Shown: piece by piece, positions 53,610 to 62,279 of the stretch | Numbering within the stretch: position 1 is the first letter of the stretch | How the letters are laid out: each line of letters starts with the position of its first letter | Assembly (NCBI GenBank): GCA_963789885.1 | Contig: CAWBNB010000021.1 | Location: 1-64,000 of the forward strand | Direction: 5' to 3' | Source of the DNA: DATEDA01 sp963789885 | GTDB taxonomy: Bacteria > Pseudomonadota > Gammaproteobacteria > Burkholderiales > SG8-39 | Length of the DNA stretch: 64,000 bases | The notes under the pieces: model-generated | Database searches by the model: none | Told to the model about the DNA's origin: nothing | What the model saw: only the letters and a program-made list of their open reading frames with translations | Made by a program: the position numbers and the translations under genes

Positions 53610-54764
53610 TCACTTCAGCTCGATGAACTTCTGGAACTTGCCCTCGGTGCCCTCGACCTTGAACAATCCGACGCGCTTGAAGGCCACCCCGTTCGGCTGG
53701 AACGCCATCTGGCCGCCGTAGACGCTGTCGAACTTGGGGTTGTCGTAGAGCGCCTTCTTCAGCGCTTCGCCGTTCAGGTAATCACCGCCTTTGGCGCGCG
53801 CGCGCTTGAGCAGCTCGGCGATGAGATACACGCCTTCGTAGTAGTTGGCGGCGTAGAAGTCCGGCTTCGACTTGTAGCGCTGCTCGTAGCCCTGCGCAAA
53901 CCGCTGCGACCACGGCTGATCCGCCGACGCCTCGAAGTAGTCGTTCACGAAGAGGAAACCCTCGCCCAGCGCGCCGGCAATCTTCGCGTCGTTGGCCGTG
54001 TACTCGATGCCGATCACCGGCTGCTTCATGCCCAGCTCGCGGAGGCGCTTGACCGCGAGACCGACCTCCGGGTTAAACATCCAGAGCCCGATGGCGTCGG
54101 GGTTGGCGGCCCGGATCTTCGCGATCTGGGTGTCCATGTTGGTGGCGCCCTGCGGCACGGCCTCGGTGGCGACGATCGTCCCGCCTATCTTCTGCCAGTA
54201 CGGCGTCACGGCCCGGACCACGCTGTCGCCGGCGTCGTTCTTCCAGTGCAGCACCGCCAGCTTCTTCGCCCCCGTCGAGCCGAGGTAGGTCGCCGCGGCG
54301 AGCCCGAGGTCGGCGGCGAGCGAGCGGTTGTGGAAGATGTACTTCGAGACGCCCACCAGGTTGTTCGACACGCCGCCGCCGTTCAGGAGCAGGATCTGGT
54401 GCTGGTCGGCGAGCGGCGCGATCGCCTGCGTCGGCGCCGAGAACGAGGTCATCACGATCTTGACGTCGTTGATCGTGATCAGCCGGTTCATCGCCGAGAC
54501 CGCTTCCTGCGCGTTGCCCGACTTGTGGTCCTCGATCACCGCCTCGAGCGGAATGCCGTTCACGCCGCCCTTGGCGTTGATCTCTTCGACGGCCTGCTTG
54601 ATGCCCTGGCTCATCACCGTCCCGTAGAAGCTCGCCCCACCGCTCATCGCGAGGATGGCGCCGATCTTGTAGACCTTGGGATCCTTCGCGGCTTGCTGGG
54701 CAGGGACCGGGCCGGCAAACACGAATGCGGCGAATGCTGCGACGGTCAGCGACAGTCTGCGCAT
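53610..54764 (-). CDS. ABC transporter periplasmic binding protein (Peripla_BP_6, LivK-like)
   Basis: 384 residues. A Sec signal peptide (RRLSLTVAAFAAFVFAGPVPA) precedes a two-lobe type I binding fold: YKIGAILAMSGGASFYGTVM, then QGIKQAVEEINAKGGVNGIP, ITINDVKIVMTSFSAPTQA and LFKVEGTEGKFQKFIE at the end. It captures the solute for the LivH/LivM-LivG/LivF importer encoded right after it. Relatives bind aromatic and alicyclic acids as well as branched-chain amino acids, so ligand identity is open. It is the first gene of the transporter operon, separated from the AtuA set by 84 bp. Confidence 0.92.
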   Translation of the reverse strand: MRRLSLTVAAFAAFVFAGPVPAQQAAKDPKVYKIGAILAMSGGASFYGTVMSQGIKQAVEEINAKGGVNGIPLEAVIEDHKSGNAQEAVSAMNRLITINDVKIVMTSFSAPTQAIAPLADQHQILLLNGGGVSNNLVGVSKYIFHNRSLAADLGLAAATYLGSTGAKKLAVLHWKNDAGDSVVRAVTPYWQKIGGTIVATEAVPQGATNMDTQIAKIRAANPDAIGLWMFNPEVGLAVKRLRELGMKQPVIGIEYTANDAKIAGALGEGFLFVNDYFEASADQPWSQRFAQGYEQRYKSKPDFYAANYYEGVYLIAELLKRARAKGGDYLNGEALKKALYDNPKFDSVYGGQMAFQPNGVAFKRVGLFKVEGTEGKFQKFIELK

Positions 54765-54848
54765 GGTCGTCCTCCTCCTTGGCCGCCGATTCTGCTCGCC
54801 CGGGCACGCCGGGTCAATGATCGAAACGGCAGTGACAAGACGGGTTCC

Positions 54849-55196
54849 TCAGGCCATGCCGCGCAGATGGCCGCGCAGCGCATCGGGAATCTCGAGCTCG
54901 AAGCCGAGGATCGCCCCCGATAGCGCCTTGCCGTAGTTGTCGAGGCAGAGGCTCCGCGAGACGCCGCCGCCGAGCGCACCGTGAGCGACGAAGTTCATCA
55001 CGGCGAGACCGTCGATCGGATAGCGCTCCACGTCGCCGGTGATCACGCCCTGGTAGAACGCCTTCAGGCGCTCGGCCGTGAGCTGCTCCTTGAGAAAGGG
55101 ATAGAGCTCCGGGGCGTACGCGGCCACCACGATGTTGGCCGTATTGCCCTTGTCGCCGGAGCGAGCGTGTGCGACGTGCTGCAGCTTCACTCGCAT
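54849..55196 (-). CDS. AtuA-associated small ferredoxin-like-fold protein
   Basis: 115 residues from ATG 55196 (RVKLQHVAHARSGDKGNTAN). The SGDKGNxxNI motif and VTGDVERYPIDGLAVMNFVA are typical of the small domain that is either fused to, or encoded beside, AtuA/DUF1446 proteins. Only 2 bp separate its ATG from the AtuA stop, supporting a two-subunit unit. Despite the domain nickname there are no Fe-S cysteine clusters. It presumably completes the acyl-CoA-processing function of AtuA. Confidence 0.88.
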   Translation of the reverse strand: MRVKLQHVAHARSGDKGNTANIVVAAYAPELYPFLKEQLTAERLKAFYQGVITGDVERYPIDGLAVMNFVAHGALGGGVSRSLCLDNYGKALSGAILGFELEIPDALRGHLRGMA

Positions 55197-55198
55197 GA

Positions 55199-56554
55199 TC
55201 AGCTCTCCAGATAGGTGATGGTCGGCTTGATCCGGTCGCGCGGCACGAGCGCCGACCACACGCCGATGATCTCGCGGGTGCGGTCCTGATGGGGCACGCG
55301 CTTGCCGGTGTGTGCGATGCCCGAGACCGCCATGCCGTCGACCTCGCGCCCGACCTTGATCGCCTCCTCGCGCGTGCGGGTGCGCGCGGCCACCCGCACC
55401 GCGATCTCGTAGGGCTCGGGCCAGTTCTTCGGCGTCGCTCCGCCGTGGATCGCGTTCATGCCGAGGAAATCGATGCGGACTTCCTCGGCCCGCAGGTTCA
55501 CGATCTTGAAGCGCTCCTCGAGGATGCGCTTCGCGAGCTGCGCACGTCGCAGCGCCCCGGGCCCGGCATAGAAGAACATGTCCTCGCCGATGAACCCCTC
55601 GGCGCAGCTGATCGAGACCTTGAGCGTCGGCGTGCGCGGCTTGCCCGAGATGTTCGCCACCCGCACCCGGTCCGGTCCCACCTGCTCGAGTCTGGTCGTG
55701 GTGAAGTCGACGACGACGTCGGGCGTGATGTAGTTGCCCGGGTCGTGCACCTCGTACAGCAGCTGCTCCTTGACCGTCATCAGGTTCACGGCACCGCCGG
55801 TTCCCGATACCTTGGTGATCACCGCGCTGCCGTCTTCTTCCACCTCCGCGATCGGGAAGCCGAAATTCCACGGCTCGGGCACGTCCTTGAAGCCGGGATC
55901 GCTGAAGTAGCCGCCCGTGACCTGGGCGCCGCATTCGAGCAGGTGGCCGATCCCGTTGCCCTGGCCGAGACGGCGGTGATCAAGGGGATCCCAGCCGAAC
56001 TCGTACATCATCGGCGCCATGAAGATGGACGGATCGGCGACCCGTCCGGTGACGACGATCTGGGCGCCGGCCTTGAGCGCTTCGACGATCGGCTCGGCGC
56101 CGAGATATACCTCGGCGGAGATCAGCGTCGGCGCGAGCGTCGAGGTCGGCTGGCCGTTCTCCATGATCGTCTCGGTCAGCTCGAGCACCCGGTCGGTGAT
56201 GATGCTGCCGCCGACCGCCGCGACCTTGACGCCGCGCTTGCCGAACTCGCGCAGCAGGTGCGCGATGCGCGCCGCGGCGCCCTCCGGATTGATCCAGCCC
56301 TGGTTCGAGACGATCCGCGTCCCGCGCCGCAGGCATGCGGGGAGCACTGCTTTCATCCGATCGTCGAGATAGGTGTCGTAGCCCGGGAACGTGGGATCGC
56401 GCCGCGCGCGCACCTGCGCCGCCGAGACCGTGGCCTCCGCCATCGTCTCGAAGCACAGATAGTCGAGATCGCCGCGCTCCGCGTTGAGCGCGGCTGGCTC
56501 GACGCGATCGCCCCACCACGCCGAGCCGGAGCCGATGCGTATGACTCTTCCCAT
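55199..56554 (-). CDS. AtuA-like acyclic terpene utilisation protein (DUF1446)
   Basis: 451 residues of the DUF1446/AtuA family. Features are IRIGSGSAWWGDRVEPAALN at the start, LDYLCFETMAEATVSAAQVR, ISNQGWINPEGAAARIAHLL, VTGRVADPSIFMAPMMYEFG and SGIAHTGKRVPHQD near the end. In Pseudomonas the atu cluster degrades citronellol and geraniol via branched acyl-CoAs, but AtuA chemistry is not established. Related genes occur in steroid and other branched-acid clusters. It is the upstream partner of the small AtuA domain gene and 14 bp downstream of the ADP-forming synthetase. Confidence 0.88.
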   Translation of the reverse strand: MGRVIRIGSGSAWWGDRVEPAALNAERGDLDYLCFETMAEATVSAAQVRARRDPTFPGYDTYLDDRMKAVLPACLRRGTRIVSNQGWINPEGAAARIAHLLREFGKRGVKVAAVGGSIITDRVLELTETIMENGQPTSTLAPTLISAEVYLGAEPIVEALKAGAQIVVTGRVADPSIFMAPMMYEFGWDPLDHRRLGQGNGIGHLLECGAQVTGGYFSDPGFKDVPEPWNFGFPIAEVEEDGSAVITKVSGTGGAVNLMTVKEQLLYEVHDPGNYITPDVVVDFTTTRLEQVGPDRVRVANISGKPRTPTLKVSISCAEGFIGEDMFFYAGPGALRRAQLAKRILEERFKIVNLRAEEVRIDFLGMNAIHGGATPKNWPEPYEIAVRVAARTRTREEAIKVGREVDGMAVSGIAHTGKRVPHQDRTREIIGVWSALVPRDRIKPTITYLES

Positions 56555-56568
56555 GGCTGTTCCTCCTC

Positions 56569-58650
56569 TCAGCCGCGCTCGATCAATCCATCGACGACGA
56601 CGGCACCTTCGCCCGCGGCGCCGACGATCACCGGATTGAGGTCGATCGAGGCGATCTTTCCCTTTGCGGCGCGAGCGAGCCGGCCGACGCCAACGGCGAC
56701 CGCGGCAAGCGCGTCAACATCGAGCGGTGGCTCGCCGCGCACGCCGCCGAGCAGCGGCGCGATGCGCAGGCCGCTTAGCGCTTCCCTGACCTCCGCAGCA
56801 TCGAACGGCGGGATCAACGTCGCGAAGTCCTTGAACGCCTCGACGTACTTGCCGCCGTCGCCGACGATCACGACCGGACCGAAGACCGGGTCGTAGCGCG
56901 CGCCGATCATGAACTCGTGGCGGCCCTTGCGCATCGCGGCGACGATCACCCCGTCGCGCGCCGCGCCGAGCGCCGCGAGCTTGTCCCACTGCGCCTCGAA
57001 GAGCCGCGCGGCGTCGTCGGCGTTCGCGACGTTCAGGGCGACGAGGCCGTGCTCGGACTTGTGCGGGACGTCGATCGAGCAGGCCTTGACCGCGACCGGC
57101 GCGCCGATCGCATCGAACGCGGCGCGCGCCTCTGCCGCGGTCCTGCAGAGCCGGTAGGGCACGACCGACACGCCGGCTTGCGCGAGCAGGGCGAGGCTCT
57201 CGGCCTCGTTGAGGAACCGATGCGAGCCCTGCGGCACGTCGACCGGCGCATCCGCCGGCCAGGGCGCGCGGCGCTTGCGCATCAGCGCGGTGTGCGAAGC
57301 CACCTGGGAGAGTACGCCGAGCGCTTCGTCCTCGTTCGCGAACGTGGCTAGGCCGGCCGCCTTGAACGTGCTGCCGACCGACTCCTGCGAGATCGCCACG
57401 GCGATCGGCTTGCCGGTCGCGGCGGCGAACTTGGCGGTGTCGCGGGCGAACGTGTCGACGTCGTACCCCGCGCCCGCGACCGGGATGTTGATGAAGAAGA
57501 GATCGGCCGCCCGATCCTTCGCCACGATCGGGAGCACGTCGCCGAAGAGATGGCTGTTCGAGAGCAGGGCGGCGGTAATGTCGATCGGATTGGCGGCCGA
57601 CGCAAAGCCGGGCAGCTTCGCCGCGATGTCGCGGCGGGTCTCCGGTGCCAGGTCGGCGAGCGGGAGCGCGTACTGCTCGGACGCGTCGGCGGCCATCACG
57701 CAGCTCGCGCCCGAGTTGCTGATGACGACGAGCCGCCGTCCCTCGGGACGCCAGCCCTTGAGGTACGCCTCGGCGGCGAGCGCCATCGCGTGCGGGTCGC
57801 GCGCGCGCCAGATGCCGTGGTGGCGGAAGAACGCGTCGACCACGCGGTCCTCGTTGGCGAGCGCGCCGGTGTGCGAGGAGGCGGCCTTCTGGCCGCTCGC
57901 CGAGCGGCCGGCCTTCACTGCGACGATGGGCAGGTCGCGCTCGCGCGCGAACGTTGCGGCGCGCGCGAGGAGCTCCGGATCGGCGACGCTCTCCAGATAG
58001 AGCAGCAGCAGCTTGACGTCGGGATCGTGGGCGACGGCCCAGGCGAGATCCGCTACGGTCACGTCCGCCTCGTTGCCGGTCGCGTGCGCATGGCGCACGC
58101 CGATGCCGCGGCCGCGAACCAGGCCGTAGGTCACCGCGCAGATGCCGCCGCTCTGGCTCACCACCGCCACCGGGCCGTCCTGCGGCGGCACCTCGAGGAA
58201 CATGGTGGAGAAGCTGGCGATTGCGCCGTTGCCGAAGTTCGCCAGGCCCTGGCTGTTCGGGCCGACGATGCGCATGCCGGCAGCCCGGGCGCGGTCGACC
58301 ATGCCCTGCTGCACGGCGCGACCTTCGTCTCCCGTCTCGCCGAACCCGGATGCGATCACAATCGCCGCCTTCACGCCCCGCGCCGCGCACTCGTCGACCG
58401 CTGCGACCGTCGCGTCGCCGCCGACGATCACGAGCGCGAGCTCCGGGACCTCGGGCAGCGCCGCGAGCGAGGGATAGCTCTTCAGCCCCTGGATCTCGTC
58501 GCGGTTCGGATTGATCGGATAGATCGTGCCCTTGTAGCCGTGGCGCGCCATGTAGAAGATCGGGCGGCCGCCGATCTTGTTGGTGTTCTCGGAGGCGCCG
58601 ATGATCGCGATCGATTTCGGCGCGATGGCAGCGTGCAGGAGGTCGGTCAT
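56569..58650 (-). CDS. ADP-forming acetate/acyl-CoA synthetase (fused alpha-beta)
   Basis: 693 residues from ATG 58650 (TDLLHAAIAPKSIAIIGASE). A CoA-binding domain (about 1-130), two succinyl-CoA-ligase-like domains with the phosphohistidine loop AASSHTGALANEDRV, and a C-terminal ATP-grasp domain (about 470-693; APVAVKACSIDVPHKSEHG) make the fused ACD type. It interconverts acyl-CoA + ADP + phosphate with acid + ATP, or activates an acid. The longer open frame upstream is not coding. It sits between the SDR and AtuA genes and provides a second CoA ligase to the cluster besides the AMP-forming enzyme at 46398. Confidence 0.9.
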   Translation of the reverse strand: MTDLLHAAIAPKSIAIIGASENTNKIGGRPIFYMARHGYKGTIYPINPNRDEIQGLKSYPSLAALPEVPELALVIVGGDATVAAVDECAARGVKAAIVIASGFGETGDEGRAVQQGMVDRARAAGMRIVGPNSQGLANFGNGAIASFSTMFLEVPPQDGPVAVVSQSGGICAVTYGLVRGRGIGVRHAHATGNEADVTVADLAWAVAHDPDVKLLLLYLESVADPELLARAATFARERDLPIVAVKAGRSASGQKAASSHTGALANEDRVVDAFFRHHGIWRARDPHAMALAAEAYLKGWRPEGRRLVVISNSGASCVMAADASEQYALPLADLAPETRRDIAAKLPGFASAANPIDITAALLSNSHLFGDVLPIVAKDRAADLFFINIPVAGAGYDVDTFARDTAKFAAATGKPIAVAISQESVGSTFKAAGLATFANEDEALGVLSQVASHTALMRKRRAPWPADAPVDVPQGSHRFLNEAESLALLAQAGVSVVPYRLCRTAAEARAAFDAIGAPVAVKACSIDVPHKSEHGLVALNVANADDAARLFEAQWDKLAALGAARDGVIVAAMRKGRHEFMIGARYDPVFGPVVIVGDGGKYVEAFKDFATLIPPFDAAEVREALSGLRIAPLLGGVRGEPPLDVDALAAVAVGVGRLARAAKGKIASIDLNPVIVGAAGEGAVVVDGLIERG

Positions 58651-58676
58651 GGGGTGGCTTTCGTTGGCGGTGGCGG

Positions 58677-59573
58677 TCACACCGAGCGCCGCGCTTTGTC
58701 CGCGGCGTCCTGCGCCTTGATGAGCGCGCGCTTGCGGGCCCAGTCCTCCTCGGTCAGCGCGAAGAGGCGGGTCATCTGCGCGCCGTAGGCGAGATGCCCG
58801 GCGCCGTCGATGGCGATCGTCTGGCCGGTCAGCCACTCGCAGCCGTCGGCCATGAGGAACGCGGCGAGGTTCTGCAGTTCCGGCATGCGGCCGACGCGCC
58901 CCATCGGGTTCTCGACGCCGCGCGCCGCTGCATCCTCGCCGGGATCGAGGCGCGCAGTCATCCCTTCGGTCGGAAAGACCCCCGGTGCGATCGCGTTCAC
59001 GCGGATGCCGTAGCGGCCCCACTCGATGGCAAGTGACTTGGTCATCGCGTCGAGACCGGACTTCGCCATCGCCGACGGGACCGTGAAGGGCGAGCCGGTC
59101 CAGACCCAGGTGGTGACGATCGACACGATCGAGCCGGGGAGACCGTCCTGGATCCAGCGCTTGCCGACGGCGTTCGTGACGTAGAACGTCCCGTGCAGCA
59201 CGGTGTTCGCAATGGCGTCGAAGCCGCGCGCCGAAATCGCCTGGGTCGGCGAGATGAAGTTGCCGGCGGCGTTGTTCACCAGCCCGGTAAGCGGGCCATC
59301 GGCCCAGATCGCCTCGACCATGCCGTCGACCGCGGCTGCGTCGCGAATGTCGACCGCGTGCGTCTGCACGGTGCCGCCGTGCGCGCGCGTGAGCGCGGCG
59401 GCGGTCTCGTCGAGCACTGCCTGACGCCGGCCGCAGATCCAGACCGTCGCGCCGAGCGCGAGATACTTCGCGGCGATCTCCCGGCCGAGGCCGGTGCCGC
59501 CGCCGGTGACGAGGATGCGCTTCCCCGCGAAGAGATCGTCGCGGAACACCGGGTCCTGGCTCATGTCGGGCAC
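58677..59573 (-). CDS. SDR oxidoreductase, 2,4-dienoyl-CoA reductase-like
   Basis: 298 residues (295 if begun at the second Met). Rossmann motif GKRILVTGGGTGLGREIAAK, NNAAGNFISP and the C-terminal LTGQTIAIDGAGHLAYG are present. The usual YxxxK active site is replaced by FTVPSAMAKSGLDAMTKSLA, with serine instead of tyrosine, as in dienoyl-CoA reductases (DECR type), where a lysine and other residues act. It probably reduces an unsaturated acyl-CoA using NADPH. It lies between the enoyl-CoA hydratase (3 bp) and the ADP-forming synthetase (26 bp) in one operon. Confidence 0.88.
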   Translation of the reverse strand: MPDMSQDPVFRDDLFAGKRILVTGGGTGLGREIAAKYLALGATVWICGRRQAVLDETAAALTRAHGGTVQTHAVDIRDAAAVDGMVEAIWADGPLTGLVNNAAGNFISPTQAISARGFDAIANTVLHGTFYVTNAVGKRWIQDGLPGSIVSIVTTWVWTGSPFTVPSAMAKSGLDAMTKSLAIEWGRYGIRVNAIAPGVFPTEGMTARLDPGEDAAARGVENPMGRVGRMPELQNLAAFLMADGCEWLTGQTIAIDGAGHLAYGAQMTRLFALTEEDWARKRALIKAQDAADKARRSV

Positions 59574-59576
59574 TCC

Positions 59577-60377
59577 TCAGCCGATGAAGCGGGCGGCCCG
59601 CTTCTCCAGGAATGCGGTGATCCCTTCGCCGCACTCCTCGCCATAGAGGCTCTCGACGAAGGCATCGCGCTCGGCGTCGAGCTGCGCGCGCCGGGCGCGG
59701 CCGCGTGCCGCGTAGACGAGTTGCTTGATCCGGGCCTGTGCGCGGGCCGGTCCGCGCGCGAGCCGTTCCGCCCATGAAAGCGCCTCCGCGAGCGCCTTGC
59801 CGTGAGGGACGACGCGGTTGACGACGCCGAGCGCGTGCAAGCGCTCCGCCGAAACCGTCCCGCCGTCGAGCAGGATCTCGAGCGCGGCCTGCGGCGGCAG
59901 CGTCTCCGCGAGCGAATCCGAGCCGCCGCCGTCGGGGGAGAGCCCGATCTTGACGTAGGACATGACGAACTTGGCGTCTTCGGCGGCGACGATGAGGTCG
60001 CAGCCGAGGCACACGGAGAATCCGCCGCCGGCGGCTGCGCCTTCGACCGCGGCGATGACCGGCTTCGGGCACTCGCGCATCGCCATCACCCAGTCGTGCA
60101 GCGCGTCGAGATGCGCGTGCTGCTCCGACGCCGGGAGGCTGCGCTGCGCGAGCAGCCGGTTGAGGTTTCCGCCGCCGCAGAAGTGCTCGCCAGCTCCCGT
60201 CAGGACGATCGCGCCGATCCCGTCGTCGGCCGCGGCGTCGCGGATCGCCGGGAACCCGGCGCGATAGAGATCCGGGCTCATCGCGTTTCGCGCCGCGGGG
60301 TTGCTGATCGTCAGCAGCAGCACGCGGCCGCGGCGCTCCGACAGCAACCGCGGGCCCTCGGGAGTCGCGGTGCTCAT
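59577..60377 (-). CDS. Enoyl-CoA hydratase/isomerase family protein
   Basis: 266 residues from ATG 60377 (STATPEGPRLLSERRGRV). Crotonase features are GAGEHFCGGGNLNRLL (first oxyanion loop), VIAAVEGAAAGGGFSVCLGC (second oxyanion loop) and FVMSYVKIGLSPDGGGSDSL. One catalytic glutamate position is aspartate (SPDGG), as in PaaG/isomerase-like members, so it may isomerise or hydrate. Start is 2 bp from the end of the Bug receptor gene, and its stop is 3 bp before the SDR gene. It serves beta-oxidation of the cluster's substrate. Confidence 0.9.
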   Translation of the reverse strand: MSTATPEGPRLLSERRGRVLLLTISNPAARNAMSPDLYRAGFPAIRDAAADDGIGAIVLTGAGEHFCGGGNLNRLLAQRSLPASEQHAHLDALHDWVMAMRECPKPVIAAVEGAAAGGGFSVCLGCDLIVAAEDAKFVMSYVKIGLSPDGGGSDSLAETLPPQAALEILLDGGTVSAERLHALGVVNRVVPHGKALAEALSWAERLARGPARAQARIKQLVYAARGRARRAQLDAERDAFVESLYGEECGEGITAFLEKRAARFIG

Positions 60378-60379
60378 CG

Positions 60380-61357
60380 TCAGTCCGCCTTGATGTTGGC
60401 GTCCTTGACGACCTTGGTCCACTTGGCGATCTCGGCCTTGAGCATCTTGCCGAACTGCTCGGGCGTGGTGGGCATCGCCTCGGCGCCCTCTTCGAAGAGA
60501 CGCTTCTTCACGTCAGGCTGGCTCAACGCCTTGCTGATGTCGGCGTTGAGCTTGGCGACGATCGCTGCCGGCGTCCCCGCCGGCGCGACGACCCCCGCCC
60601 ACGAGTACGCCTCGTAGCCCTTGACGCCGGACTCGGCGATCGTCGGCAGATCGGGGACCAGCGTCGAGCGTTTCGGGCTCGCCACGCCGAGCGCGCGCAC
60701 CCGGCCGCTCTTGATATGCGGCAGCGCAGTCGGCGCGTCGCTGAACATGAGCTGGACCTGTCCGCCGAGGAGATCGGTCATGGCGGGCGCGCTGCCCTTG
60801 TAGGGGACGTGCAGCAGGTCGACGCCCGCCTGGGCCTTGAAGAGCTCGCCCGCGAGATGCGTGCCGCCCCCGGTGCCGGCGGAGCCGAACGCGAGCTTGC
60901 CGGGATTCTTCTTCGCGTAGGCGATCAGTTCCGGGATCGTCTTCGCCGGCACCGAAGGATGCTCGACGAGGATGATCGGGAAGAGCGCGGCGAAGGTGAC
61001 CGGCACGAAGTCCTTCTCGATGTCGTAGGGGAGGTTCGGCTTGAGGCCCGGCAGCACCGAGTGATGGATGCTGCACACGAAGACGGTGTAACCGTCGGCG
61101 GGCGACTTCGCGGCGATCTCCGCCCCGACGATCCCGCCGGCGCCGGCCCGGTTGTCGACGATCGCCTGCTGACCCCAGTACTCGGACAACTTGTGCGTGA
61201 AACCACGGGCCGTCGTGTCGACCGGGCCACCCGGCGGGAACGGCACGATGAAGCGCACCGGCTTGCCGGGATAGGCCTGAGCGAACGCCGGCAGGGCGGC
61301 ACCGGCGAGCAACGCGCCGGTGGAGCCCAGGAACTGGCGGCGGGTGAACTGGATCAT
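60380..61357 (-). CDS. Bug-family tripartite tricarboxylate transporter receptor (TctC-like), Tat signal
   Basis: 325 residues. The N-terminus FTRRQFLGSTGALLAGAALP is a twin-arginine signal, which is uncommon for Bug proteins. The mature protein starts YPGKPVRFIVPFPPGGPVD, with the Bug motifs GAGGIVGAEIAAKSPADGYT, VPYKGSAPAMTDLLGGQVQL and GVASPKRSTLVPDLPTIAES. Bug receptors bind carboxylates in the periplasm; many exist without TctAB membrane partners, and none is seen here. It is co-directional with the hydratase downstream and the MaoC gene upstream. Confidence 0.92.
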   Translation of the reverse strand: MIQFTRRQFLGSTGALLAGAALPAFAQAYPGKPVRFIVPFPPGGPVDTTARGFTHKLSEYWGQQAIVDNRAGAGGIVGAEIAAKSPADGYTVFVCSIHHSVLPGLKPNLPYDIEKDFVPVTFAALFPIILVEHPSVPAKTIPELIAYAKKNPGKLAFGSAGTGGGTHLAGELFKAQAGVDLLHVPYKGSAPAMTDLLGGQVQLMFSDAPTALPHIKSGRVRALGVASPKRSTLVPDLPTIAESGVKGYEAYSWAGVVAPAGTPAAIVAKLNADISKALSQPDVKKRLFEEGAEAMPTTPEQFGKMLKAEIAKWTKVVKDANIKAD

Positions 61358-61396
61358 GGCTTGGCTCCTTGACTGGTGCGTATCAGCTGCTGCGGG

Positions 61397-62275
61397 TCAG
61401 TCTGCGATCTGCGCGCGGCCGTAATCGAGCACGACCTTGTCGCGTTCCTTCGCGCGCGCGCGGAACGCGATCTCGCCGCCGTCGCGGTACATCTCGAAGC
61501 GTATCGTCTCGCCCGGAAATACCGGTGCGGAGAACCGCGCGAACAGTCGCTTCAGCCGCGCCGGGTCGTAGTTGCAGCAGGTGGCGAGCAGCGCGTGGCC
61601 CGCCACGCCGTAAGTGCCGAGCCCGTGGAGGATCGGCCGATCGAAGCCGGCTTTACGCGCCACGGCGGGCTCCGAATGCAAGGGGTTGCGGTCCGCGCAC
61701 AGGCGATAGAGCAGCGCCTGCTGGGGCAGGGTGCGCAGCTCGCAGACGAGGTCGGGCGCACGTTCCGGCACTTTGGGAGCCGGCGGCGGCGAAGTGTCCG
61801 TGGCGCCGTCGCGCGCCGAGAATCCACCGTCGCCGCGACAGAAGGTGGTGTGCGTGACGGTTGCGAGCTTTTCGCCGCTCGCCTTGTCGACGAGCTCCTT
61901 GTCGTAGGTGACCGTCGCACCCTTGCCGGCGCCCTTGTCGACGACGCGCGTGATGCGGTGTCTCGACACGACCGTCCCGGCAGCGGGTAGCAGCCGGTGC
62001 AGGACGATCAGCTCTTCGCCGTGCACGATCATCGAGAAGTCGATGCCGGTGCCCGGGTCGCGCATCCAGGAGCCGGGGAAGCCGAGGATCACCGCCATCG
62101 TCGGCAGGGCGAGCGGCGTGCCCGGCGCGGTGTCGTTGACGAACGCGAGCTGCCGCTCGTCGACCGGATCCGCGCCGAGCCCCACGGCGAGCGCGTAGAA
62201 CATCGTGTCGTCGGCGGTGTACGCGTGCTCGATGTCCGGAAACTTCCAGTCCTTGAGCTTGCGGTAGTCGATCAT
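61397..62275 (-). CDS. MaoC-like (hydratase 2) enoyl-CoA hydratase
   Basis: 292 residues with a double hot-dog arrangement. The C-terminal hydratase-2 motif is YRLCADRNPLHSEPAVARKA followed by FDRPILHGLGTYG, supplying the catalytic Asp/His pair. The N-terminal half is the companion fold (WKFPDIEHAYTADDTMFYAL). This is the architecture of the MFE-2 hydratase domain, which makes (R)-3-hydroxyacyl-CoA and acts on bulky branched acyl-CoAs including steroid side chains. Only 4 bp separate it from the upstream Bug gene. It fits a branched or alicyclic substrate for the cluster. Confidence 0.9.
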   Translation of the reverse strand: MIDYRKLKDWKFPDIEHAYTADDTMFYALAVGLGADPVDERQLAFVNDTAPGTPLALPTMAVILGFPGSWMRDPGTGIDFSMIVHGEELIVLHRLLPAAGTVVSRHRITRVVDKGAGKGATVTYDKELVDKASGEKLATVTHTTFCRGDGGFSARDGATDTSPPPAPKVPERAPDLVCELRTLPQQALLYRLCADRNPLHSEPAVARKAGFDRPILHGLGTYGVAGHALLATCCNYDPARLKRLFARFSAPVFPGETIRFEMYRDGGEIAFRARAKERDKVVLDYGRAQIAD

Positions 62276-62279
62276 GTCG